Shown here: positions 15,818-21,729 of the stretch, in pieces
How positions within the stretch are numbered: position 1 is the first letter of the stretch
Layout of the letters: each line of letters opens with the position of its first letter
Assembly (NCBI GenBank): GCA_903831165.1
Contig: CAIKWV010000610.1
Span: forward strand, 1 to 21,729
Reading direction: 5' to 3'
DNA length: 21,729 nt
From: an uncultured cyanobacterium
GTDB lineage: Bacteria; Cyanobacteriota; Cyanobacteriia; PCC-6307; Cyanobiaceae
The notes under the pieces: model-generated
Databases searched by the model: none
Told to the model about the DNA's origin: nothing
The model's input: the letters and a program-made list of their open reading frames with translations, nothing else
Made by a program: the position numbers and the translations under genes

Positions 15818-17242
15818 TCAGCTGGCCTGCTCAGCATCCAGCAGGGGGATCACGGCCCCCAGCAGGTGCAACGAACCGGTCAGAACCGGCAGGGGCCCCG
15901 GGGCCGTGAGCCAGTCCAGGGCCGCCTCAAGCTCACTCCAGGCCTGCAGGCGGCCGGCCAGGCCTGGGCGCTCCGCCAGCAGCTCAGCGGCCGTCCAGCT
16001 GCGGTGCTCGGGCACGGCCACGACACCCAGAACGTCGCCTGGTGCCAGCAGGGCATCGAGCAGCTCCGGGGCCTGCTTGTGGCGCTGGATCCCCAGCAGC
16101 CAGCGGCGTCCCTGGCGGTGATCGAGCTCCTGGCGCAGGGCCAGCGCCGCCGGCGGATTGTGGGCCCCATCCAGCAGCAGCTCCCGGCCGCGCCAGCGGC
16201 GACGCTCCAGGCGACCGGGCCAGCGGGCGGCGGCCAGGCCCCGGGCGATGGCCGCGGCGTCGATCGGCCAGCCCCGCAGCGCCAGCGCCTGGGCCATTGC
16301 CTGGGCCACCGCCCCATTGCTGCGCTGCCAGGCACCGGCCAGTCCCAGCCGCGGCCCGCTTGCCTGCGCAGGCGCCAAGGGCTCGAGCCAACGCAGCTCA
16401 CAGTCCAGGCGCTGGGCTTCGGCGTTGAGCACGGCGGCCACCTCGGGCTGTTGGGGGGCGCTGAAGGCCAGGCTGCCCGGGCTCATCACCGCTGCCTTTT
16501 CCGCCGCGATCGCGGCCAGGCTGTCACCCAGATGCTCGCGATGGTCGAGGCCGATGCTGCCGAACCCCAGCACCGAGCGCTGCGGATGGGCCGTGGTGGC
16601 ATCGAGACGACCGCCGAGACCCACCTCCAGAATCACCAGATCGGGGGCTTCCCGGGCGAAGCGGTCGAAGGCGGCGGCGGTCAGCAGCTCGAAGGGGGTG
16701 AGCTGGTGGCGGCGGCCGATCGGCTGCCAGCGGGCCAGGTCGGCGCGCAGCTGCTCGGGGCTGATCCAGTCATCGTCGAGTTGGATGCGCTCGCACCAGC
16801 TGACCAGATGGGGGGAGCGGTAGCTGGCGCAACGCAGGTCGGCGGCCCGCAGGAAGGCGTGCAGCAGGGTGCAGATCGAGCCCTAGCCAATGGTGCCGGC
16901 CACCTGCACGGCGGCAAAACCGCGCTCGGGATGGCCCCCTTCGGCCAGGGCCGCCCGCAGTCGTTCCAGCCCCAGATCCACGCCACGCCGGGCGAAGGGC
17001 TCCAGCAGGTCCTCGAGATCGACCGGGGCCGGCAGCCTCAGGGGCACAGGGTTGCCAAGGGAGCCGCTCAGATCAAGGACGAGGGGGAAGCCATGGCCGT
17101 CCTCAGACCCCGATGCAGCCCTGATTTCGCCGGACCGGCCAGTAGCCGCAGCGACCGGCGCGGCCGTCGCCCCAGCAGCTGGCGGCGACGGCGTTGCGCC
17201 GGAACCGTCCGAGGCGGCACCAGGAGCGTCAGCAGCAGCCAC
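15818..17242 (-). pseudogene. folC: folC (folylpolyglutamate/dihydrofolate synthase) interrupted by in-frame TAG at the P-loop lysine
   Basis: FolC adds glutamate to dihydropteroate and folates. One uninterrupted frame runs from GTG 17242 to the TGA at 15818 except for TAG at 16883-16885. Before it: DLEDLLEPFARRGVDLGLERL and VQVAGTIG. After it: GSICTLLHAFLRAADLRCASYRSPHLVSW and onward through LTPFELLTAAAFDRFA, EVGLGGRLDATTA, GLDHREHLG, IAAEKA and LLDGAHNPPA. The family motif GTNGKGS reads GTIG-stop-GS: the Asn codon has become Ile and the essential Lys codon amber. Everything else looks intact and conserved, so decay must be very recent, or the stop is a sequencing error or is suppressed. The 65-residue Ala/Gly-rich leader makes the GTG at 17047 (before PLRLPAPVDLEDLL) a likely true start. 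It lies directly after argD. Confidence 0.9.
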
Positions 17243-17243
17243 C

Positions 17244-18461
17244 TCAGGCCAGGCTGACCAGGGCCCGCTCCAGCCGCTTGATCAGCTTGCGCAGATGGCG
17301 GCGGCGGATCACCAGGGGAGGCACGATGCGCACCACCTTGGGCCCGGCGGGCACCAGTAGCAGGCCTTCCGCCATGGCCGCCTTGACCACATCCGGTGCC
17401 GTGGGGCCGTTCTCGGCCAGCACCACGCCCTGGAGAAGGCCCCAGCCCCGAACCGTTTCAATCGTGCCGGGATGGCGGGCGGCCAGTTCGGCGAGTTGTT
17501 CGATCAGCCAGCGCTCCATCGCCTGCACCTCGCTAAGCAGCTGGCGGCGCTCGATTTCGGCGATCACCGTGAGCGCGGCCCGACAGGCGAAGGGATTGCC
17601 GCCGAAGGTGCTGGCGTGGTCGCCGGGGCGGAAGTGATCGCAGGTCGCCTTCACCGCCAGGGCGCCGATCGGAATACCGCCGCCCAGTCCCTTGGCCATG
17701 GTGAAGGCATCCGGTTGGACGCCGAGCCGATCGTGGCCCCACCAGTGGCCGCTGCGGCCGACGCCGATCTGCACCTCATCGAAGATCAGCAGGATCTGCT
17801 TTTGGTCACAGAGCTCGCGCACCCGCCGGAAGAAATCCGGATCGCCGGGGATCACCCCGCCCTCACCCTGGATCGGTTCCAGCAGCACGGCGGCCACCCG
17901 CGGGCCTTCGGCCTCGGCTTCGGCCAGCAGGGCTTCGAAGGCGGCAGTGTCGTTGTAGGGGAAATAGCGGACCCCCTCCACCATCGGCCCGAAGTCCTGG
18001 TGGTATTTGGGCTGGCCTGTGGCGGTGACGGCGGCCAGGGTGCGGCCGTGGAAGCTGGCCTGGGCCGTGAGGATCAGGGGGCGCTCGATGCCGCGCACGG
18101 TGTGGCCGTGCTTGCGGGCGAGCTTGATGGCGGCTTCGTTGGCCTCGGCTCCGGAGTTGCAGAAAAACACAGCGTCCGCACCACTGCGGTCACAGATGGC
18201 GCGGGCCAGGGCCTCCTGCTCGGGGATCCGGTAGAGATTGGAGACGTGCTGCAGCTTGCCGAGCTGGCGGCAGAGGGCCCGGCGCAGCACCGGATCACTG
18301 TGGCCCAGGGTGCAGACGGCGATGCCCGCCACCGCGTCGAGATAGCGCCGTCCCTGACTGTCGTAGAGCCAGACCCCCTTGCCTCGCTCCAGTTGCAGCG
18401 GATAGCGGGCATAGGTGCCCATCACGGCGGTGACGTCGTTACTGGTCAGAGCCGCGGACAC
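17244..18461 (-). CDS. argD: Acetylornithine aminotransferase
   Basis: PLP enzyme of arginine synthesis that converts N-acetylglutamate semialdehyde to N-acetylornithine. The 405 residues show the class-III aminotransferase landmarks: DAVAGIAVCTLGHSDP (about 42-57), CNSGAEANEAAIKLARK (101-117, phosphate/PLP cup), SFHGRTLAAVTATGQ (136-150), EPIQGEGGV, IFDEVQIGVGRSG (the PLP-contacting Asp) and AKGLGGGIPIGA (Schiff-base K257). The start is a GTG at 18459-18461; an ATG 13 codons later (MGTYARYPLQ) is a reasonable alternative. folC follows with one base between its stop and the first possible folC GTG. tRNA-Leu(CAA) lies 71 bases upstream on the same strand. Confidence 0.96.
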   Translation of the reverse strand: MSAALTSNDVTAVMGTYARYPLQLERGKGVWLYDSQGRRYLDAVAGIAVCTLGHSDPVLRRALCRQLGKLQHVSNLYRIPEQEALARAICDRSGADAVFFCNSGAEANEAAIKLARKHGHTVRGIERPLILTAQASFHGRTLAAVTATGQPKYHQDFGPMVEGVRYFPYNDTAAFEALLAEAEAEGPRVAAVLLEPIQGEGGVIPGDPDFFRRVRELCDQKQILLIFDEVQIGVGRSGHWWGHDRLGVQPDAFTMAKGLGGGIPIGALAVKATCDHFRPGDHASTFGGNPFACRAALTVIAEIERRQLLSEVQAMERWLIEQLAELAARHPGTIETVRGWGLLQGVVLAENGPTAPDVVKAAMAEGLLLVPAGPKVVRIVPPLVIRRRHLRKLIKRLERALVSLA

Positions 18462-18532
18462 CTTGGATCAGGCAGGGATGGAGGAGGTAATAGCAGGCCT
18501 GCGATTGCCGTTGGTCTGCCGCTGAGGGTTGA

Positions 18533-18614
18533 TGGGAGCGGTGGGACTCGAACCCACATGCCCGAAGGCGCTCGATTTTGAGTCGAGTCCGTCTACCAAT
18601 TCCGGCACGCTCCC
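18533..18614 (-). tRNA. trnL: tRNA-Leu (anticodon CAA)
   Basis: Class II tRNA: acceptor stem GGGAGCG/CGCTCCC with discriminator A, D-arm with AATTGGTAGAC, anticodon stem CTCGA/TCGAG enclosing loop CTCAAAA (anticodon CAA, reads UUG), long variable arm with a CGCCTTCGGGC hairpin, and T-arm GTGGG-TTCGAGT-CCCAC. CCA is not encoded. It lies between murA and argD on the same strand. Confidence 0.96.
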
Positions 18615-18691
18615 TCGATTGGGATAGTAGGCCCTGACTGGGCTGGCGGGCAGTGGCTTGAGCCCCACCCGCCCGGTTCAGGCGATCGGCA

Positions 18692-20062
18692 TCAGGCCGC
18701 CAGGCTCAGGCTGGTCGGCTCGTCGTGCAGGCGACGGATCTCGGCGCCGACGCCATTGAGCTTGCCTTCCAGATCGGCATAGCCCCGATCGAGGAATTCC
18801 AGACCGCGCACGGTCGTGGTGCCCTCGGCCGCCAGGCCGGCGAGCACCATGGCCGCCGAAGCGCGCAGATCGGTGCCGTGAACCGGGGCGCCGCTGAGAC
18901 GGGCGACGCCTTCAATGAAGGCGGTGTTGCCCTGCATGCGGATCGAAGCGCCCATGCGCTGCAGCTCAGCCACGTGCTGGAGGCGGTTCTCGAAGATGTT
19001 CTCCACGATCATGCTGGTGCCTTCGGCGGTGGCCAGCAGGCTCATAAAGGGCGCCTGCAGATCGGTGGGGAAGCCGGGGAAGGGCTGGGTGCGCAGATCC
19101 ACCGCGTTGATCTTCTGGGCGTCGATCACCACACCGAGTCCATCGTGCTGGATGCGGCAGCCGGCCTCTTCGAGTTTGGTGAGCACGGCGCCGAGATGCT
19201 CGGGGACCACCGGGGCAACCCGCAGCAGCGAGCGGGTGATGGCGGCGGCCAGCAGGAAGGTGCCGGCTTCGATGCGGTCGGGGATGACGGCGTAGTCGGC
19301 ACCATGGAGACGCTCGACTCCGACGATGGTGATCGTGGGGCTGCCGGCGCCGCGGATCTTGGCGCCCATGGCAATCAGCAGGCGGGCCAGATCGATGACT
19401 TCGGGTTCCTGGGCCGCGTTGTCAATGGTGGTCTCACCGTCGGCCAGGGCCGCGGCCATCATCAGAGTTTCGGTGGCGCCGACGCTGGGGCAGTCGAGAT
19501 GGATGTGGCCGCCGGTGAGGCGATGACCCCGGCCGGGCACCACGGCGGTGACCACCCCGTGCTCGATCGTGACCTGGGCGCCGAGGGCCTTGAGCCCTTT
19601 GACGTGCTCGACCACGGGACGGGAGCCGATCTGACAGCCTCCCGGCAGGGGAACCTGGGCCATACCCATGCGTGCCACCAGCGGGCCGATGCAGAAGAAG
19701 CTGGCTCGCAGGCTGTTGACCAGTTCGTAGGGAGGGGCGGCCTTGGTGAGGTGATCAGCATTGAGCTCGATGCTGTCGCCACTGCGCTGCACAGACACGC
19801 CGAGGGCACCGAGGATCTCGCCCATGCCGATGATGTCGGTGAGCGGCGGCACATTGCGCAGGCGCAGGGTGTCCCGGGTCAGCAGGCAGGCCGCCATTAG
19901 CACAAGGGCCGAATTCTTGGCGCCGCTGACCAGGATTTCGCCGGAAAGGGGGCGACCACCGATGATTTCGAGGCGGGGTTGGCCGAGGGTCACTGGCGGA
20001 GCCATGTCGACCAACGAAAGAGGGGAGATTGTGGCGGACGCGGGGACGGCGGCAGTGGTCAT
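18692..20062 (-). CDS. murA: UDP-N-acetylglucosamine 1-carboxyvinyltransferase
   Basis: MurA transfers enolpyruvate from PEP to UDP-GlcNAc, the first committed step of peptidoglycan synthesis and the fosfomycin target. The 456 residues show GAKNSAL (K49, N50), [11 protein letters not shown], and the catalytic loop [12 protein letters not shown] with Cys143, so this protein carries the fosfomycin-sensitive Cys and not the resistant Asp form. Further on come [36 protein letters not shown] (with the catalytic Asp), ENIFENR and [16 protein letters not shown] chose the ATG at 20060-20062; the frame is open to a TTG at 20107. The 25-30 residues before LEIIGGRPL are unstructured-looking. It diverges from tRNA-Leu(CAG) and reads towards tRNA-Leu(CAA), 77 bases after its stop. 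Confidence 0.97.
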   Translation of the reverse strand: MTTAAVPASATISPLSLVDMAPPVTLGQPRLEIIGGRPLSGEILVSGAKNSALVLMAACLLTRDTLRLRNVPPLTDIIGMGEILGALGVSVQRSGDSIELNADHLTKAAPPYELVNSLRASFFCIGPLVARMGMAQVPLPGGCQIGSRPVVEHVKGLKALGAQVTIEHGVVTAVVPGRGHRLTGGHIHLDCPSVGATETLMMAAALADGETTIDNAAQEPEVIDLARLLIAMGAKIRGAGSPTITIVGVERLHGADYAVIPDRIEAGTFLLAAAITRSLLRVAPVVPEHLGAVLTKLEEAGCRIQHDGLGVVIDAQKINAVDLRTQPFPGFPTDLQAPFMSLLATAEGTSMIVENIFENRLQHVAELQRMGASIRMQGNTAFIEGVARLSGAPVHGTDLRASAAMVLAGLAAEGTTTVRGLEFLDRGYADLEGKLNGVGAEIRRLHDEPTSLSLAA

Positions 20063-20292
20063 GGTTCGGCTGTCCGCACGGGTCGTCTGGTTCGGAGATC
20101 TTGACAATGAATCGTCACACCGTCTAGGCGGCCGCCGCTCAAACTGTCTTGCCCTGTCTCACCGGCAATCGGGCTCCTGGCCACACGGCTTGAGGGGAGG
20201 TGCAGTCGCTCGCATCGGTGCCGGCAGGTCGGGGTGACGGCGATGTTTTATGGTGGTTGCGTTGCGGCGGTTTCCGCTGCGGCGATACGCCC

Positions 20293-20376
20293 GCGGATGT
20301 GGCGGAATTGGTAGACGCGCTAGTTTCAGGTACTAGTGGCAGCAATGTCGTGGGAGTTCAAGTCTCACCATCCGCA
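20293..20376 (+). tRNA. trnL: tRNA-Leu (anticodon CAG)
   Basis: Class II tRNA: acceptor stem GCGGATG/CATCCGC with discriminator A at 20376, D-arm with AATTGGTAGAC, anticodon stem CTAGT/ACTAG enclosing TTCAGGT (anticodon CAG, reads CUG, the main Leu codon in this GC-rich genome), long variable arm and T-arm GTGGG-AGTTCAAGT-CTCAC-like. CCA is not encoded. It is followed 11 bases later by the ATG of a small protein gene. Confidence 0.96.
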
Positions 20377-20387
20377 TCACCCACCCC

Positions 20388-20636
20388 ATGATCGTCCTCA
20401 AGATCACCAACGCCTCCGAGTTCATGGCGGCCAAGGTGGGCAAGTTCCTCGAGAGCCTCACTCCTGATGCCTTCGACCAGACCACGGTCGAAGACATTTT
20501 GATGCGCAAGCTGATCGAAAATTTGCAGGCCCAGGGTCTGGAGGGTCAGGTGGCATCTGTCCGAGGCATGGATCTCCAGAACAAGGAGTTGATCCTTCAG
20601 GACAAGCTGCATGTCCGCAATCAGCAGAGTTTCTGA
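20388..20636 (+). CDS. Small conserved cyanobacterial protein of unknown function
   Basis: The 82-residue protein is acidic to neutral, soluble and without signal peptide or cysteines: MIVLKITNASEF at the start (a likely beta-strand), KVGKFLESL, then VEDILMRKLIENLQAQGL (likely helix) and a C-terminal hairpin-like [23 protein letters not shown] recall similar short proteins next to SpoU methyltransferases in picocyanobacteria but no function. Its ATG is only 11 bases after the tRNA-Leu 3' end and has no Shine-Dalgarno; its last 26 bases overlap the methyltransferase gene. Co-transcription with both neighbours is likely. Confidence 0.82.
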   Translation: MIVLKITNASEFMAAKVGKFLESLTPDAFDQTTVEDILMRKLIENLQAQGLEGQVASVRGMDLQNKELILQDKLHVRNQQSF

Positions 20637-21438
20637 TCCCGTCCTGATCAGCAGTCGCCGCAATCCCCTGGTGGGCCGCCTGCGAGATCTGCACGATCCC
20701 GGCGGTCGCCGTCAGCAGGAGCGCTTGTTGCTGGAGGGCACCCACCTGTTGCAGGAGGCCCTGAAGCTGGGTCTGCGGCTCGATCTGGTGCTGGCCACGC
20801 CCGACTGGATCGCCCGCCACAGTCCTTTGGTGGCTGGTCTTTCGCCGCGCACCCGCCTTCAGCCCGCCACGGCCGAGGTGCTGGCGGCGGTGGCCACCAC
20901 CCGCAGCCCCGATGGCGTGGTGGCCAGTGCGGAACCTCCCTGCCTGCCGATCCGCTCGACACCGTCGTTTGTGCTGGCCCTGGATCGCCTGCAGGATCCA
21001 GGCAACCTCGGCACCCTGTTGCGCACGGCCCTGGCCGCCGGCGTCGAGCAAGTGTGGTTGGCCGATGGTGCCGATCCCCATGCGCCCAAGGTGCTGCGGG
21101 CCTCGAGTGGCGCCGCCCTGGCCCTGCCGGTGCAACGGCTGGACCAGGGCGGCCTGCGTCGACGCCTGGAGGAAGCCGGCCAGGCCGGCCTGCAGCGACT
21201 GGCCACCCAGGTGGGGCTGGGCCGTCCCTACTGGCAGCTGGACTGGAGCCGGCCCACCGTGCTGCTGCTGGGCAATGAAGGGGCGGGCCTGGCCGAGGAG
21301 CTGGCGGCCCTGGCCGATCACCGCGTGACCATCCCCCACAGCCCGTCGGTGGAATCGTTGAACGTGGCGGTGGCGGCGGCACCGCTGCTACTGGAACGCT
21401 GGCGCCAGCGCGGCGGCGCCGAGGCCGCGTCCACCTGA
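20611..21438 (+). CDS. SpoU/TrmH-family RNA 2'-O-methyltransferase
   Basis: SPOUT-class enzyme that methylates the ribose of a nucleotide in rRNA or tRNA using SAM. In 275 residues there is an N-terminal substrate-binding domain ([15 protein letters not shown], then [13 protein letters not shown]) and a C-terminal trefoil-knot domain with all three motifs: [17 protein letters not shown] (N132, R138), [10 protein letters not shown] (218-227) and [17 protein letters not shown] (241-257). The family includes RlmB, TrmH and TsnR-like enzymes, and the exact target cannot be told from sequence. The ATG at 20611 overlaps the upstream small gene by 26 bases; no later start keeps the conserved N-terminus. 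Its TGA is followed within 10 bases by the leader ORF of lpdA. Confidence 0.9.
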   Translation: MSAISRVSDPVLISSRRNPLVGRLRDLHDPGGRRQQERLLLEGTHLLQEALKLGLRLDLVLATPDWIARHSPLVAGLSPRTRLQPATAEVLAAVATTRSPDGVVASAEPPCLPIRSTPSFVLALDRLQDPGNLGTLLRTALAAGVEQVWLADGADPHAPKVLRASSGAALALPVQRLDQGGLRRRLEEAGQAGLQRLATQVGLGRPYWQLDWSRPTVLLLGNEGAGLAEELAALADHRVTIPHSPSVESLNVAVAAAPLLLERWRQRGGAEAAST

Positions 21439-21447
21439 GGGGGGAGA

Positions 21448-21480
21448 ATGCCCTTCAACAAGCGCAGCAGCACCCGGTGA
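21448..21480 (+). CDS. Putative 10-codon leader ORF overlapping the lpdA start
   Basis: ATG CCC TTC AAC AAG ... CGG TGA encodes [15 protein letters not shown] lies 7 bases before the ATG, better than anything before lpdA itself, and the TGA overlaps the lpdA GTG as GTGA. This arrangement would let ribosomes ending the leader restart on lpdA. It may equally be chance; nothing about the peptide is recognisable. Confidence 0.35.
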   Translation: MPFNKRSSTR

Positions 21481-21729
21481 CCGCAGCCCCAGGTTCCTTC
21501 GATTTCGATGTGATCGTCATCGGCGCCGGCTACGGCGGCTTCGACGCCGCCAAACATGCGGCGGACCATGGCCTCAAGGTGGCGATCGTCGAGTCCCGCG
21601 ACATGGGCGGCACCTGCGTCAACCGCGGCTGCGTGCCCTCCAAGGCCCTGCTGGCGGCCAGCGGCCGGGTGCGGGAACTGGCCGACGCCGAGCATCTCAA
21701 GGGTTTCGGCATCCATGCGGCGCCGGTGC
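21477..21729 (+). CDS. lpdA: Dihydrolipoyl dehydrogenase, partial (3' end outside window)
   Basis: E3 of the pyruvate and related dehydrogenase complexes; reoxidises dihydrolipoamide with NAD. The 84 visible residues carry the FAD-binding dinucleotide fold [21 protein letters not shown] (about 13-33), the acidic end VAIVES, and the active-site disulphide [13 protein letters not shown] (two Cys separated by four residues). This distinguishes it from thioredoxin reductase; glutathione reductase has a VNVGCVPKK form. The GTG at 21477-21479 gives a normal short N-terminus ([16 protein letters not shown]). It follows the SpoU methyltransferase on the same strand with 38 bases between them, which contain the 10-codon ORF. 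Confidence 0.95.
   Translation, partial: MTAAPGSFDFDVIVIGAGYGGFDAAKHAADHGLKVAIVESRDMGGTCVNRGCVPSKALLAASGRVRELADAEHLKGFGIHAAPV

Noticed and set aside
8354..16513. HIP1-like octamers GCGATCGC at 8354, 10951, 12785 and 16506
   Set aside because: Four copies in 21.7 kb is only modestly above what base composition predicts, all lie inside genes, and they say little beyond agreement with a cyanobacterial origin.
15479..17257. 592-codon plus-strand open frame opposite folC and the pentapeptide gene
   Set aside because: Low-complexity Gln/Gly/Arg-rich shadow of folC. It does not explain the folC TAG, and the folC frame retains conserved motifs on both sides of the stop.
18493..18502. Ten-base palindrome GCAGGCCTGC between tRNA-Leu(CAA) and argD
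   Set aside because: Too short to be significant in GC-rich DNA, and no T-run to make a terminator.
18478..18525. Short plus-strand ORF with an internal GAGGAGG near argD
   Set aside because: Fifteen codons, no Shine-Dalgarno upstream of its ATG, antisense to the argD leader; probably chance.
20101..20128. Perfect TTGACA (20101-20106) with TCTAGG 16 bases later, as a plus-strand promoter for tRNA-Leu(CAG)
   Set aside because: The -10 matches only three of six consensus bases and lies about 165 bases before the tRNA; it overlaps the murA leader and is too weak to annotate.
1..21729. Search by eye for CRISPR repeats, insertion-sequence ends, integrase genes and phage genes
   Set aside because: No regularly spaced repeats, transposase motifs or attachment duplications at the tRNA genes were seen; the window reads as core chromosome.

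Overview
The window looks like a chromosomal segment of a high-GC picocyanobacterium, of the Cyanobium or freshwater/coastal Synechococcus type. The evidence is strong G/C preference at third codon positions, a cell-division cluster with ftsQ and ftsZ but no ftsA, a signal-peptide-bearing pentapeptide-repeat protein of the thylakoid-lumen type, a DUF4359 protein, and a glutaminase fused to STAS and cyclic-nucleotide-binding domains. No database search was run; all names come from recognising motifs and family length. I see no phage, insertion sequence, CRISPR array or resistance island. The gene order looks like a normal core chromosome with a few damaged or odd places.

Layout. Positions 1-566 (minus) hold the 5' part of panB, which runs off the left edge. 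The small SRP RNA (about 664-757, plus) diverges from it. A 770-bp stretch without a convincing gene follows. From 8727 down to 1530, read on the minus strand, come glutaminase-STAS-cNMP, miaB, a decayed second copy of the miaB 3' end, ddl, a small unnamed membrane protein, ftsQ and ftsZ. The ddl/small-protein/ftsQ junctions are two consecutive 4-base start/stop overlaps, so this is a tightly coupled cell-wall and division operon.

From 8867 to 14728 (plus) lies a metabolic cluster: an enolase-superfamily epimerase/racemase (DgcA-like), a DUF1611/DgcN P-loop protein overlapping it by 7 bases, a DUF4359 protein, a cytosine-deaminase-like amidohydrolase, and a GlcD-type FAD oxidase. tRNA-His with its own terminator sits on the opposite strand inside the cluster. 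The likely theme is handling of D-glutamate or D-Glu-containing peptides or N-acyl derivatives. The route beyond the first two genes is my inference.

From 20062 down to 15194 (minus) lie murA, tRNA-Leu(CAA), argD, folC and the lumenal pentapeptide protein. folC carries an in-frame TAG exactly at the P-loop lysine codon. On the plus strand at the right end are tRNA-Leu(CAG), a small conserved protein starting 11 bases after it, a SpoU-type RNA methyltransferase, and the start of lpdA, which is preceded by an overlapping 10-codon ORF.

Most worth checking: the folC amber codon; the glutaminase whose conserved N-terminus can only begin at an ATC codon; the miaB 3'-end duplication scar; the DgcA/DgcN/amidohydrolase/FAD-oxidase cluster; and the unnamed membrane protein between ddl and ftsQ.
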